Notes under the pieces: generated by a model
The model's database searches: none
What the model was told of the DNA's origin: nothing
Seen by the model: the letters and a program-made list of their open reading frames with translations, nothing else
In this document: piece after piece, positions 25,181-35,868 of the stretch
Layout of the letters: each line of letters starts with the position of its first letter
Numbering within the stretch: the stretch's first letter is position 1
Assembly (NCBI GenBank): GCA_012719495.1
Contig: JAAYAG010000032.1
Coordinates: forward strand, 1-64,000
Source of the DNA: Bacteroidales bacterium
GTDB lineage: Bacteria; Bacteroidota; Bacteroidia; Bacteroidales; Prolixibacteraceae
Direction: 5' to 3'
DNA: 64,000 nucleotides
Program-made: the position numbers and the translations under genes

Positions 25181-28100
25181 ATGATTAACTACGAGGACAT
25201 ACAAAAGCTGAACGAAAGAATTGACAAGCTTGAGGCCGAAAAAAAACATCTTCTGGAGTTTGCCCAGCAGCAGCAACAAACTGCAGAGCAACTTCACTCG
25301 GTTATCGAAATGTCTCAAACCGGCACGTGGAAGTGGAACGTTCAAACCGGCGAAACCGTTTTCAACGACCAATGGGCTGCCATGCTTGGATACGAGCTTA
25401 GCGAATTGCAACCCATTAACATCGAAACGTGGACTAAGTTAACCCATCCCGACGATTTAAAGATTGCACAAAACGCACTCGATAAATATTTCAACAAAGA
25501 AACCCCTTTCTATGAAGCAAAATTCAGAATGAAACACTCGGCTGGACACTGGGTTTGGGTCCTTGACAGAGGACGTGTATCCCAATGGGATTCAAACGGA
25601 AACCCATTGATAATGCTTGGCACCCACCAGGAAATCAACCAGATTCAAGAAACCGAGCTAAGGCTCGAAAAAGCAAACCGTCTGTATGCTGTTGTCAGCC
25701 AGGTAAATCAAGCGATTGTTCACAGCAAAACCCAACAAAAATTATTTGAAGAGATTTGCAGAGTCGCCATCGATTTTGGGAAATTTCGCATGTCCTGGAT
25801 TGGGTTGCTCAACAGCGAAACCCAGAAAATTGAGCCCGTAGCCGTTGCGGGCGAAGAAAACGGCTATTTATCTGCGATGTATCAAATCTCTCTGGATAAA
25901 AACATAGGGGGCTCGGGGCCTGTCGGTACTTCGATCCGAACCAATAAGTATTTCGCTTGCAACGACATAGCCAACGATCCTGAAATGCAACTATGGAAGG
26001 ACGAAGCACTTAAGCGCGATTACCATTCGTTTATTGGACTGCCGCTACGGCTTCACGGACAACCCATTGCAGCTTTGGCACTTTATTCCAATCAAGTTAA
26101 TTTTTTCAATCCAACCGAAATTAAGCTCCTCGAGGAAGTTGCTTACGACATCAGCTATGCATTGGATTCAATAGCGACCGAAGCGGCACACGCTAAAACG
26201 ATCGAAGCATTAACGGTAAGCGAACAACGTTTCCGGTTATTTGCCGAATCGGCTCCAGTAGGGATCCTTATTGTAGATCAAAACTTAAATTTCCTATTTG
26301 CAAGCCAACAATTTACTTCCATTCTGGGATATACCCTCGACGACTTGCCAAATATTGGCCTCTGGTGGGAAAAAGCCTACCCAGAACCCGAATACCAAGC
26401 CTTGGTAATGAAACGATGGAATGAATATCTGACCAACTTGAAGTTCTCCAAGAGTTCAGAACAGTTTGAACCGTTTGAATTTAAAGTTTGCTGCAAAGAT
26501 GGTACGTTTAAAAACATCGAATTCCACATGGCAATCCATGCCAACACACACTATATCTTACTAATCGACAGAACTGAACGCAAACTTGTACAAGACCGTC
26601 TTTCTGCAAGTGAAAACAATTTCAGAAACCTGATCAACCAAATGCAGTTAGGGATGGCATTGCACGAAATCATTTTAAACGACCAAGAGCAACCGGTCGA
26701 CTACCGTTTTTTAGATTGTAACCCAGCATACGAGCAACTTACAGGTCTAAACCGCTCGGAGATATTGGGGAAAACCGTACTGGAAGTTCTACCCAACACC
26801 GAAAATATATGGATCGAAAATTTCGGGAAAGTTGCATTAACTGGCGCACCCATCATGTTCGAAAGCTATGCCCGCCAACTCGATCGACATTACAGCGTAA
26901 AAGCCTATCAACCTGCGCCCATGCAATTTGCGGTTTTAACCGAAGACATTACCGACCAAAAAACAAACCTGCAAAAAATAGAGGATAACACCCAAAAATT
27001 TAGAAATTTAAGTCGTTCGGCCACCGAAATGCTCGAGCTTAAAAACCTCGATTCGATCTATGCATACATTGCAAAATCGTTGCACGAGCAATATCCCGAC
27101 ACTATTATTCTTTTTCAGAATGTGAACCATGCCCAGCACTCTTCAAAGCTCACCCACATTGAAGGAGTATCAGAAAAAATCAAAAAGATGGCAATAAAAC
27201 TAGCAGGTTCTCAAATCTATAACAAAGAATTTAAACTGATTTCTGAGCATTTGGATTTCTACATGTCGGGCAAACTTCATCATTTCGAAAAAGGGTTGGC
27301 CGATTTTGCAGGCAACCAATTTCCACGATTAGCGGCTTCAACGCTTGAAAAAGCAGTTGGGATCAAACAGATCTATACGATTGGGATCACCAAAGACGAT
27401 GTGCTTCATGCCACCATTCATTTGTTCAACCGTGGGGCGGCCCCCATAACCGATCACGAATACATTGAATCCTTCATAAAACAAGCTGGTATTGTGATCG
27501 ATCGAGCAAAAACAGCCGAATTGCTAGCAGAAAGCGAAGAGAAATACCGTTTGATTACAGAAAACGCTTCGGACGTTATTTGGGTACTCAACATCAACAC
27601 CCGGAGGTTCACCTATATAAGTCCGGCAGTAATGCAACTGCGCGGTTTTACCCCCAAGGAAGCCATTGCACAAACAATTGAAGAAGCAGTTACGCCCGAA
27701 TCGTTGATACACATTCAGCAAGCCCTCGAAGCAAACTTGGGAAAATTTATGACAAACCAACTCGACATGGAATACTACATGGATGAAATACAGCAACCAT
27801 GTAAGGATGGGCGTATTATCTGGGTCGAAGTTTCAACCACATTCAGGACCAACAAACAAGGAGAAATTGAGGTTGTAGGTGTAAGTCGCAACATCGACGA
27901 GCGCAAAAAACTCGAAGCGGCAATCAAAGTGAACGAACAGAAATTCAGGCTTTTGTTCGAGAATTCGCCTTTGGGCATTTACATTGCCAACACACGTGGC
28001 GAAATTTTGGATGCCAACCCTGCCCTGATCACCATTTTAGGTTCACCTTCGCTGGAAATGACCAAAAAAATCAATGTACTTGAACTCAAAACATTGCAAG

Positions 28101-29386
28101 AAAACGGATATACTCAACAATTTCTAAAATGCATCGAGACCAAAAAGGTTGTCACAATTGAACTACCATACACAGCACATTGGGGCAAAAAAGTGTACCT
28201 ATCGAGCTACTTGGTGCCCATGACAAACGCGCAGGGCAATGTGGAGAAAATCTACACGTTGATGGAAGACATTACCCTTCGCAAACAGAACGAAGAAGAA
28301 TTGATCAAATTGTCGTTGGTAGCCAAGCAAAGCCCTGTAAGCATTGTCATTACCAATTTGGATGGTAACATCGAATATGTCAATTCAAAGTTCACCGAGG
28401 TAACGGGTTATTTGCCCGAAGAAGTAATAGGTCAAAACCCACGCATCTTAAAATCGGGCGACACACCTCAAGAAGGATACAAATCGATGTGGGAAACCAT
28501 TACTTCGGGCAACGAATGGAGCGGCATTTTTCACAACAAACGGAAAAATGGCGATCTGTATTGGGAAAAGGCCAATATTCTTCCAGTTAAAACTGCCGAT
28601 GGAAATCCATTGTACTTTCTAGCACTCAAAGAAGATATAACAGAACAACTGAAAGCGCAGGATGCTTTGATCGAAAGCGAAACTCTTCTAAAAGAGGCTC
28701 TAGCAGCCAAGGATAAGTTCTTCTCCATTATTTCGCACGACCTACGCAGCCCATTCTCAACACTCGTAAGCTTTACCGAATTGATGAGCGACGATCAGAC
28801 TCATTTTTCAGTCGACGAATACAAGCAATATTCACGGGCAATTTTCAAAACGGCCCAATCGACCTACAGCCTACTCGAAAACCTGCTCGAATGGTCTCGC
28901 CTGCAAAGGGGTAGCATTCCATTCAAGCCCGAATCTATTGACATCAATGAATTTATTAAAACATGCGATCCATCCATAATTGAAAAAATGAATGCCAAAC
29001 AAATCGAATTTGAAATTCAGGTTGAAGACAACTTAACAGTTCAGGCCGATAAAAATATGCTACACGCCATTCTGCGGAACCTGATGTCGAATGCAACCAA
29101 ATTCACCCCATTGGGAGGAAAAATTCAGTTGAAAATCTACACAACCACCAGTAAACAAACTTATTTTGAAATACATGACAATGGTATAGGCATGCCCAAA
29201 CACATACTCGAGAATTTGTTTTCAATATCAGAAAAAACAAGCCGCCCAGGAACCAACAACGAACCCAGTTCGGGTTTGGGGCTCATTCTTTGCAAAGAGT
29301 TTGTTGAAATGCACGGCGGTAAAATTTGGGCCGAAAGCGAAGAGGGGAAAGGCAGTACGTTTTATTTTACCATTCCGAAAAGATGA
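25181..29386 (+). CDS. Multi-PAS/GAF sensor histidine kinase
   Basis: Soluble sensor kinase of 1401 residues; no signal peptide or membrane segment is visible. After an N-terminal coiled coil come a PAS domain (about 40-150), a GAF domain (155-340), two PAS domains (345-600), a GAF-like region (610-780), three more PAS domains (785-1160), HisKA and HATPase. The phospho-acceptor is H1186 in IISHDLRSPF; the ATPase has DNGIGM and SGLGLILCKEF. The number of PAS/GAF modules suggests several cytoplasmic inputs such as redox state or small ligands. No receiver domain is attached and no response regulator gene is adjacent, so it may be an orphan or work with a distant regulator. Confidence 0.9.
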   Translation: MINYEDIQKLNERIDKLEAEKKHLLEFAQQQQQTAEQLHSVIEMSQTGTWKWNVQTGETVFNDQWAAMLGYELSELQPINIETWTKLTHPDDLKIAQNALDKYFNKETPFYEAKFRMKHSAGHWVWVLDRGRVSQWDSNGNPLIMLGTHQEINQIQETELRLEKANRLYAVVSQVNQAIVHSKTQQKLFEEICRVAIDFGKFRMSWIGLLNSETQKIEPVAVAGEENGYLSAMYQISLDKNIGGSGPVGTSIRTNKYFACNDIANDPEMQLWKDEALKRDYHSFIGLPLRLHGQPIAALALYSNQVNFFNPTEIKLLEEVAYDISYALDSIATEAAHAKTIEALTVSEQRFRLFAESAPVGILIVDQNLNFLFASQQFTSILGYTLDDLPNIGLWWEKAYPEPEYQALVMKRWNEYLTNLKFSKSSEQFEPFEFKVCCKDGTFKNIEFHMAIHANTHYILLIDRTERKLVQDRLSASENNFRNLINQMQLGMALHEIILNDQEQPVDYRFLDCNPAYEQLTGLNRSEILGKTVLEVLPNTENIWIENFGKVALTGAPIMFESYARQLDRHYSVKAYQPAPMQFAVLTEDITDQKTNLQKIEDNTQKFRNLSRSATEMLELKNLDSIYAYIAKSLHEQYPDTIILFQNVNHAQHSSKLTHIEGVSEKIKKMAIKLAGSQIYNKEFKLISEHLDFYMSGKLHHFEKGLADFAGNQFPRLAASTLEKAVGIKQIYTIGITKDDVLHATIHLFNRGAAPITDHEYIESFIKQAGIVIDRAKTAELLAESEEKYRLITENASDVIWVLNINTRRFTYISPAVMQLRGFTPKEAIAQTIEEAVTPESLIHIQQALEANLGKFMTNQLDMEYYMDEIQQPCKDGRIIWVEVSTTFRTNKQGEIEVVGVSRNIDERKKLEAAIKVNEQKFRLLFENSPLGIYIANTRGEILDANPALITILGSPSLEMTKKINVLELKTLQENGYTQQFLKCIETKKVVTIELPYTAHWGKKVYLSSYLVPMTNAQGNVEKIYTLMEDITLRKQNEEELIKLSLVAKQSPVSIVITNLDGNIEYVNSKFTEVTGYLPEEVIGQNPRILKSGDTPQEGYKSMWETITSGNEWSGIFHNKRKNGDLYWEKANILPVKTADGNPLYFLALKEDITEQLKAQDALIESETLLKEALAAKDKFFSIISHDLRSPFSTLVSFTELMSDDQTHFSVDEYKQYSRAIFKTAQSTYSLLENLLEWSRLQRGSIPFKPESIDINEFIKTCDPSIIEKMNAKQIEFEIQVEDNLTVQADKNMLHAILRNLMSNATKFTPLGGKIQLKIYTTTSKQTYFEIHDNGIGMPKHILENLFSISEKTSRPGTNNEPSSGLGLILCKEFVEMHGGKIWAESEEGKGSTFYFTIPKR

Positions 29387-29454
29387 CGCACCAGCCGCTT
29401 CGATTGAATTTCAATCGGAGATTGGCGTTGCCAAAATCCTCGGGTGTAGTCCTT

Positions 29455-29498
29455 AAAAAGCTTGAGAGGAAATGCAAGAGCCATTGCGTGCTTTTTTT
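29455..29498 (+). terminator. Possible intrinsic terminator
   Basis: AAAAAGC (29455-29461) can pair with GCTTTTTT (from 29490), with a smaller GCAA/TTGC stem inside the loop, and ends in a T-run. The stem is weak, so this is tentative. It lies about 70 bases after the kinase stop codon. Confidence 0.35.
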
Positions 29499-29598
29499 GA
29501 TTTCAAGATGTGAAAATTATTTAACTAAGAATCAATAAAAGCTATTTTTGAGCAGGCTGAATGTTGATATAGAAGCTTTAAATTAAAAAAAACGATAC

Positions 29599-31608
29599 AT
29601 GAGAGTGAAGCTACATGAAATTTTAGATTTTGAGAATGTGAACCACTTACTCGAAGGCTTTTACAAAACCACCGGTTTTTTAACCTCCATTTTAGACCTT
29701 GAGGGCAATATATTGTCCCAGTCAGGCTGGAGGCATATTTGTACCGATTTTCATCGAGTCAACCCCGAAACTGCAAAAAAATGTTTGATCAGCGATACCG
29801 AATTGGCCAACAGAATGACAAATGGAGAAAAGTTTCATTGTTATCAATGCTTAAACGGAATGGTTGATGTGGCAGTTCCTATTGTTATTAAAGGCGAACA
29901 CATAGCGAACCTTTTTACCGGGCAGTTTCTTTTCGACAAACCCGATGAATCGTTTTTTGAAAAACAAGCAGAGATATATGCTTTCGATAAAGAAGCTTAC
30001 CTAAAAGCACTCAGGGAAGTACCCATTGTTTCAAAAGAAAAAGTTCAGGTAGCCATGGACTTTCTGCTGGATGTAACCAAACTCATAAGCGAAACGACAT
30101 TTCAGAAACAGGAACAAATAGAGCTTAATATTGCATTAAAGGAGAGCGAAGAGCGTTATAAGGCCCTTCATAATGCTTCTTTTGGCGGCATTGTTATTCA
30201 CGATAAAGGGAGAATCCTGGAATGTAATCAAGGCCTTTCAGAAATAACAGGCTATACGTATGACGAACTTATTGGAATGGATGGTTTATTGTTAATTGCC
30301 ACTGAAACAAGGAATTTAGTGTTAAATAATATTCTATCAGGTTACGAAAAACCTTACGAAGCCCTCGGAATACGCAAAAATGGCGAGATATTTCCTTTGC
30401 GCTTAGAAGCCAGAACCGTTCCGTACAAAGGGAAAGATGTTAGAACAGTTGAATTCAGGGACATAACTGAAATGAAAAAGGCCGATGCTGCCTTGCGCAA
30501 AAGCGAAGCCATAAAAAACAAGATGGTTTCAAATATTGGTGATGTGATTGAAATTATTGACAGAAATGCCATTAACCTTTATCAAAGCCCTAATATTGAA
30601 TCGTTATTTGGTTGGAAACCTGAAGAACTCGTCGGGAAAAACACTTGGGATATTATTCACCCCGATGATGTAGCTTGGGGGCAACAGTTTTTAGATAATC
30701 TGGCCAAAGTTGACGGTACTACCGGGACCACAGAATTGCGTTACAAACGAAAGGACGGCGAATATGTGTGGATAGAAGTTACAGTGGTTAATCTGTTAAG
30801 CGACAAAGATATTCATGGGTTTTTATCTAATTATCATGAAATTACCTGGCGCAAAAAGGCTGAACAAGAACTCATTGCGGCCAAAGAAAAAGCTGAAGAA
30901 AGCGACCGACTAAAGTCATCTTTCCTTGCCAATGTGAGCCATGAAATTCGTACTCCCATGAACTCCATCATGGGCTTTGCCAGTCTGCTGCCAGATGAAG
31001 AAGACAAGGAATCAATTTCCGATTATGCCAATATCATTGTTCGCAACTCTGAGCAACTGGTTCATATTATCGATGATATTGTACTCTACTCGCGCCTGCA
31101 AACCCATTTGTTACGGAACATTCCTGTCGGGTTTAGTGTCTGCGATTTAATCAACGACATAAAACAATCGTTTAATTTACCCGAATACTATAACCGGGGA
31201 GTACTTCTTAAAACTGAAAACAATGTTGGCGGAAAATGCTATGTTCATACCGATTATGATAAGCTGCGTCAGATTCTTACCAATCTTGTTTCAAATGCCT
31301 TTAAATATACAACAGCCGGAAGTATTACTATTGGGTTTTCGACTTACCATGGCGAACTGTGCTTTTTTGTAAAAGATACCGGTATTGGAATTCCGTCTGA
31401 TGAACTTGAAAAGGTTTTTGAGCGCTTTTATCGGGGCAGCAATGTGGTTAAAAGTGCCATTGGAGGAACAGGCCTTGGGCTAAGTATTGTAAAAGAGATG
31501 GTTGAACTGCTTGGTGGCAAAATATGGGTCGAAAGTGAAGAAGGTGTTGGTAGTACGTTTTATTTTACCATCCCGGGAGGGTTAACCACAAGCCGCGAAG
31601 GGGTATAG
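29599..31608 (+). CDS. PocR-domain and PAS sensor histidine kinase
   Basis: Sensor kinase of 669 residues without membrane segments. Residues 1-175 match the PocR sensory domain (CTDFHRVNPETAKKCLISD; CYQCLNGMVDVAVPIVIKGEHIANLFTGQF), with cysteines that could bind a metal or small ligand. Two PAS domains follow (about 185-300 and 305-420), then HisKA with H448 in ANVSHEIRTPMNS and an HATPase domain (VKDTGIGIP, GTGLGLSIVKEM). PocR domains were first found in a propanediol-utilisation regulator and are thought to sense small organic compounds. The last nine or so residues after FYFTIPGG may be read from DNA of the neighbouring IS remnant. Confidence 0.9.
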   Translation: MRVKLHEILDFENVNHLLEGFYKTTGFLTSILDLEGNILSQSGWRHICTDFHRVNPETAKKCLISDTELANRMTNGEKFHCYQCLNGMVDVAVPIVIKGEHIANLFTGQFLFDKPDESFFEKQAEIYAFDKEAYLKALREVPIVSKEKVQVAMDFLLDVTKLISETTFQKQEQIELNIALKESEERYKALHNASFGGIVIHDKGRILECNQGLSEITGYTYDELIGMDGLLLIATETRNLVLNNILSGYEKPYEALGIRKNGEIFPLRLEARTVPYKGKDVRTVEFRDITEMKKADAALRKSEAIKNKMVSNIGDVIEIIDRNAINLYQSPNIESLFGWKPEELVGKNTWDIIHPDDVAWGQQFLDNLAKVDGTTGTTELRYKRKDGEYVWIEVTVVNLLSDKDIHGFLSNYHEITWRKKAEQELIAAKEKAEESDRLKSSFLANVSHEIRTPMNSIMGFASLLPDEEDKESISDYANIIVRNSEQLVHIIDDIVLYSRLQTHLLRNIPVGFSVCDLINDIKQSFNLPEYYNRGVLLKTENNVGGKCYVHTDYDKLRQILTNLVSNAFKYTTAGSITIGFSTYHGELCFFVKDTGIGIPSDELEKVFERFYRGSNVVKSAIGGTGLGLSIVKEMVELLGGKIWVESEEGVGSTFYFTIPGGLTTSREGV

Positions 31609-31887
31609 CGTACCAAAAATTAGCTCGGGACCGATGACCTGTACCTGGGCATTGGATATTCCCGACAAAAAATTCTCTAGCAAAAGTTCCCCTTCGTTGA
31701 CAAAATGCACCCTATTCATACCTGTCTGTTCCCTGATGAACTGACGGGCATGTTATTCAAGCCTTAAAACTTCGGCTTCGGTGTGCCCAGTGCCAAAACT
31801 TTTGAGCACGCGGTAACGCCCGTTGGCCTTTGGGACGACCTGTACACTGACCGAACCTGATTTATTATGTTTACGGCGAAAAAACAT
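31606..31887 (-). pseudogene. Truncated IS1634/IS4-like transposase remnant
   Basis: Read on the minus strand from ATG at 31885-31887, the frame gives MFFRRKHNKSGSVSVQVV and YRVLKSFGTGHTEAEVLRLE, then a TAA (31753-31755), then continues as ARQFIREQTGMNRVHF and ends near GPELIFGTLY. This resembles the N-terminal part of IS1634/IS4-family DDE transposases. The internal stop and the missing catalytic part show that it is dead. The similarity stops at the end of the upstream kinase gene, giving a likely deletion or insertion junction. The rest of the 457-base gap (31888-32065) is AT-rich with no feature I can name. Confidence 0.65.
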
Positions 31888-32065
31888 CCCATAAAAATAG
31901 TCGCGGGACACCTAAAATCAAAATATTTATCTCATAAAATATTGCCTGTCAGTTGTTTGTAAATTAACAGAAGAAAAGTGACGAAAACAGGATGTTCTTT
32001 TATTAAAAACTTATACATTCATAACCTGAAACATACCAAATGATAAACCTTAACCCTTTTGAATT

Positions 32066-35000
32066 ATGAAGAAACTATTCCTTTTTATTGCTTTTGTACT
32101 AATCTCTATATCATTATTTTCTGAAGTTTCGAAAACTGTTAATATTACTGCCGGAGGGTTGGCTTCTGCCTTAACACCTGAAGAAAGAGGCACCATCACC
32201 GATCTCACTATTACAGGAACGGTTGATGCGCGGGATTTTAAAACGATGCGGGATAGTATGGAAGTTATTGCAGTAGTGAATATGGAAGATGCTACTATCG
32301 TGGGGTATAAAGGGTCTTTGGGAACCGGTAATTCATATACGACTTATCCGGAAAATGGAATACCCGATATGGCATTCGCTCCAAGTAAGATGAAGCTCAG
32401 TTTAAAAAGCTTTATATTTCCAACTTCTATTACATGGATAGGAGATCGTGCTTTTCTTAATTGTCTTGGCTTAACTTCACTTATTATTCCATCACAGGTT
32501 ACTACTATTGGGCCTTATTCTTTTGGAGGTTGTAAAGGGCTAACTTCTATTTCTATTCCTGGTTCGGTCACCTCTATTGATGAAACATCCTTTGTTCAAG
32601 CTAGCGGTGATGTTTCAGTTAGTGATAGTAATTTGAATTATTTAAGTGAAGGAGGCGTTTTATTTAACAAAGATAAGACAGTTTTAATCCATTGTCCTTC
32701 TTCTAAGATTGGAGGCTATGTTATTCCCTCAACAGTAACTTCACTTTCTGCTTATTCCTTTACTAGCTGCTTATATTTGACTTCAATATCAATTCCTTCA
32801 TCTGTTACATCTATAGGGAAGCAGGCATTTTATTCATGTCAGAATTTAGCTTCAATTAGTTTACCCCCAAACATTACTGCCATTGAGGAACACACTTTTA
32901 CTATGTGCCATAAATTAACCTCGATAGTAGTACCATCCAAGGTAACCTCAATTGGAGAGTCTGCTTTTAATACTTGTTCTAAATTGCTTTCAATAACAAT
33001 TCCTTCTACTGTAACCAAAATAGAAACAAATGCCTTTTCTTATTGTACTGTATTAAAATCTCTTTATGTTGAAACTCCAAAACCTATTGATTTGACTAGT
33101 TATGTTGATGTTTTTAAAGGAATAGATAAAACAACTTGTATATTACATGTCCCTTATTTAACAAAAGAAAATTTTAATATTTCGAACCAATGGAAGGACT
33201 TTAAAAATATACAGGAAATGGATGGTTTTTACTTACCTGTAAACCGTTCAGATCTTTTTTCGGATGAAGGGAGTAGAGATACACTTTCAATTCTTTCCAG
33301 TGTTGATTGGTCATTGGTTAAAGACCAGGAATGGCTCCATGTAAATAAGTATAGCGGAACAGGCGATGATTCTCTTATTTTTACTGTTGATGCTAATCCT
33401 GATTACACTGACAGAGTGGCAACTGTAACCATTTCATCAACAAATCTCCCATCCCAGACTATAAATATAACTCAATATGGAATACCCCGGACATTCAATA
33501 TCTCGGCAGGAGGTTTATCCTCTACCTTAAATGCTGATGAAAAGAACACAATCTCAAACTTGAAACTGACGGGAACTATGGATGCACGTGATTTTAAAAC
33601 CATGCGTGATAGTATGCCTGCATTATCGAATGTGGATATCAGCGGCATTACAATTGCAACATATTCAGGTACTCTTGGAACTGCCAGTGCAAGTAGTAAA
33701 ACCTATTTCAGTAATATTGTTCCAGATTATTCTTTTTGTGTACCGGGCACTTTAAAAGGAAAAACTAAACTTAATTCTGTTATACTTCCAATATCAATTA
33801 GTTCTATTGGTAATTATGCGTTTTATGGTTGCAGTAATCTGATCAGGTTTCCTATTAATTCATCGGTTACCAAGATTGGGGATTATGCGTTTTATGGATG
33901 CTCTAGTTTGAATACTGTTAATCTTCCTCCATCAGTTACTATAATTGGGAAATATTCTTTTTATGATTGCACGGGTTTGCTTTCGGTTGAAAATAATTCG
34001 TTGGTAACCTCAATTGGTGATTATGCTTTTTATAATTGTACCGGTTTAAAATCTTTCTTTTTGCCTACATCATTACGAACACTTGGGAATAATTCTTTTA
34101 ACAACTGTAAAAAACTAGCATCAATCACAATTCCATCTCAGGTAACCTCGTTAGGAAATTCAGTTTTTAATGGATGTTGCCATTTGAAATCTGCAACTTT
34201 ACTATCATCAATTTCTTATTTGTCAAACAGTTTATTTTATGGATGCAGTGATTTGACTAATTTTTCAATTCCTTCAACAGTCACCTCCATTAAAGGCAAT
34301 GCTTTCAGTTATTGCAGTAGTTTAAACAATATTACAATTCCTTCGTCAGTAACTACTATTGAATATTATGCATTCAGCTATTGTACCAGTTTTACCTCAA
34401 TCGAGATTCCATCTTCTGTAACTTCCTTAGGTTCGGCTGCTTTTATGAATTGTACAAATTTGAACTCAGTTTCTTTACCTTCAACAATAAATCTTATTGA
34501 TTATTATACTTTTAAAGAATGTATAAATTTAATATCCATTACTATTCCTTCATCTGTAACAAAGATTGGAATGGGTGCCTTTTCCGGTTGTGATAAATTA
34601 ACTTCAATCACTATTCCTTCATCTGTGACTTGGATTGATGAAAATGCTTTTTCAAGTTGTGATAAGCTGGTTTCTGTTTCAATTCCGTCCACTGTTCAAA
34701 CGATTGGTAATGGTGCTTTTTATTGGTGTTTAAGTTTACCAACACTAAAATTGCCAAAGACGCTTACCCGGATAGGAAACCTGCTCTTTGCCTGGGATGG
34801 GAATTTAACCACAATGACCATTCCTTCAACTGTTCAAACGATTGGTAATTCAGCATTTTATAACTGTGGAAAACTTAACAGTTTAATTTGTGAAAGAGCA
34901 ACTCCTGTTGATTTGACCTATAATACCGATGTATTTTCAGGAGTGAATAAAACTACGTGCAAATTGTTCGTTCCCAATGGGTCTAAATCATTATATGCAG

Positions 35001-35866
35001 CTGCCAATAAATGGAAGGATTTTACGAATATCTATGAAATTCCCCAATTATCAGATACCCTTATCTACCTTGATAATGATGAAGGAAGTGAAGATTCCAT
35101 AAAAATTCAAACTTCTTCTTCCTGGAATATTATATCAGATCAATCATGGTTTACTATTAATCCATCGTCATCTGATGGAGATCAAACAATGATATTTAGT
35201 GCATCAAAGAATAGTTTATTGGTTCCCCGTACAGCAAAAGCAATACTTTATGTTAGTGGAGTTCCGATGCAAACCATTTCGATTATCCAGGAAGCTGGTG
35301 TAACTTCGATATTAGAGAATATTTCAATACCAGATACAATAGTTGCTAATGGAATGATCACATGTTTCAATGCTTATGATACCATTACTGTTGCCGGAGG
35401 AACTGACTCAGTTTTATTTCGGAGTGGTTCAACTGTAGATTTGATTGCAGGGAAATCCATCCGCTTTTTGCCGGGATTTCATGCGTGTGAGGGGAGTTTT
35501 GCTCATGCATGGATTACTACCGATGGTTCCTTTTGTGACGGATCAGAAGGGAGCATTGTGCAGAATCCACAACCGGAGAAGAGTGTTGATTTGAACAGCA
35601 ATCAAAAGATAGTCCCTATTGACAATACTAAAGAGGTAAAGGTATACCCTAATCCCAACAATGGAATTTTCACCATTGAATTGGCCAATTTTGAGAACAG
35701 GGTTGATGTTTACATTTTCAATTCACTTGGATTAAAAGTTTATCAATTAGAAGCTACTGATCAAACTAATTATACGGTCAATTTACCGGAAATAAAGAGA
35801 GGGATCTATTTTATTAAAGTTATTGATGGCAGAAGTCAATTTACGAAGAAAATAATCGTCAAATAA
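32066..35866 (+). CDS. BspA-type leucine-rich-repeat surface protein, T9SS tail
   Basis: A 1266-residue exported protein (signal peptide ending near LFSE). It contains two modules of the same design: a starter domain (VDARDFKTMRDSM at about 55, repeated as MDARDFKTMRDSM at about 510), then LRR_5-type repeats of about 23 residues (pattern IPSSVTSIGxxAFxxC). I count about 8 repeats in the first module and about 16 in the second. Each module is followed by a BACON-like domain (SVDWSLVKDQEWLHV; SSWNIISDQSWFTI). The C-terminus has a T9SS sorting domain (VYPNPNNGIFTIEL...RGIYFIKV). BspA proteins mediate adhesion; the partner here is unknown. The gene is AT-rich compared with its neighbours and lies between mobile-element remains. 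Confidence 0.88.
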   Translation: MKKLFLFIAFVLISISLFSEVSKTVNITAGGLASALTPEERGTITDLTITGTVDARDFKTMRDSMEVIAVVNMEDATIVGYKGSLGTGNSYTTYPENGIPDMAFAPSKMKLSLKSFIFPTSITWIGDRAFLNCLGLTSLIIPSQVTTIGPYSFGGCKGLTSISIPGSVTSIDETSFVQASGDVSVSDSNLNYLSEGGVLFNKDKTVLIHCPSSKIGGYVIPSTVTSLSAYSFTSCLYLTSISIPSSVTSIGKQAFYSCQNLASISLPPNITAIEEHTFTMCHKLTSIVVPSKVTSIGESAFNTCSKLLSITIPSTVTKIETNAFSYCTVLKSLYVETPKPIDLTSYVDVFKGIDKTTCILHVPYLTKENFNISNQWKDFKNIQEMDGFYLPVNRSDLFSDEGSRDTLSILSSVDWSLVKDQEWLHVNKYSGTGDDSLIFTVDANPDYTDRVATVTISSTNLPSQTINITQYGIPRTFNISAGGLSSTLNADEKNTISNLKLTGTMDARDFKTMRDSMPALSNVDISGITIATYSGTLGTASASSKTYFSNIVPDYSFCVPGTLKGKTKLNSVILPISISSIGNYAFYGCSNLIRFPINSSVTKIGDYAFYGCSSLNTVNLPPSVTIIGKYSFYDCTGLLSVENNSLVTSIGDYAFYNCTGLKSFFLPTSLRTLGNNSFNNCKKLASITIPSQVTSLGNSVFNGCCHLKSATLLSSISYLSNSLFYGCSDLTNFSIPSTVTSIKGNAFSYCSSLNNITIPSSVTTIEYYAFSYCTSFTSIEIPSSVTSLGSAAFMNCTNLNSVSLPSTINLIDYYTFKECINLISITIPSSVTKIGMGAFSGCDKLTSITIPSSVTWIDENAFSSCDKLVSVSIPSTVQTIGNGAFYWCLSLPTLKLPKTLTRIGNLLFAWDGNLTTMTIPSTVQTIGNSAFYNCGKLNSLICERATPVDLTYNTDVFSGVNKTTCKLFVPNGSKSLYAAANKWKDFTNIYEIPQLSDTLIYLDNDEGSEDSIKIQTSSSWNIISDQSWFTINPSSSDGDQTMIFSASKNSLLVPRTAKAILYVSGVPMQTISIIQEAGVTSILENISIPDTIVANGMITCFNAYDTITVAGGTDSVLFRSGSTVDLIAGKSIRFLPGFHACEGSFAHAWITTDGSFCDGSEGSIVQNPQPEKSVDLNSNQKIVPIDNTKEVKVYPNPNNGIFTIELANFENRVDVYIFNSLGLKVYQLEATDQTNYTVNLPEIKRGIYFIKVIDGRSQFTKKIIVK

Positions 35867-35868
35867 TA

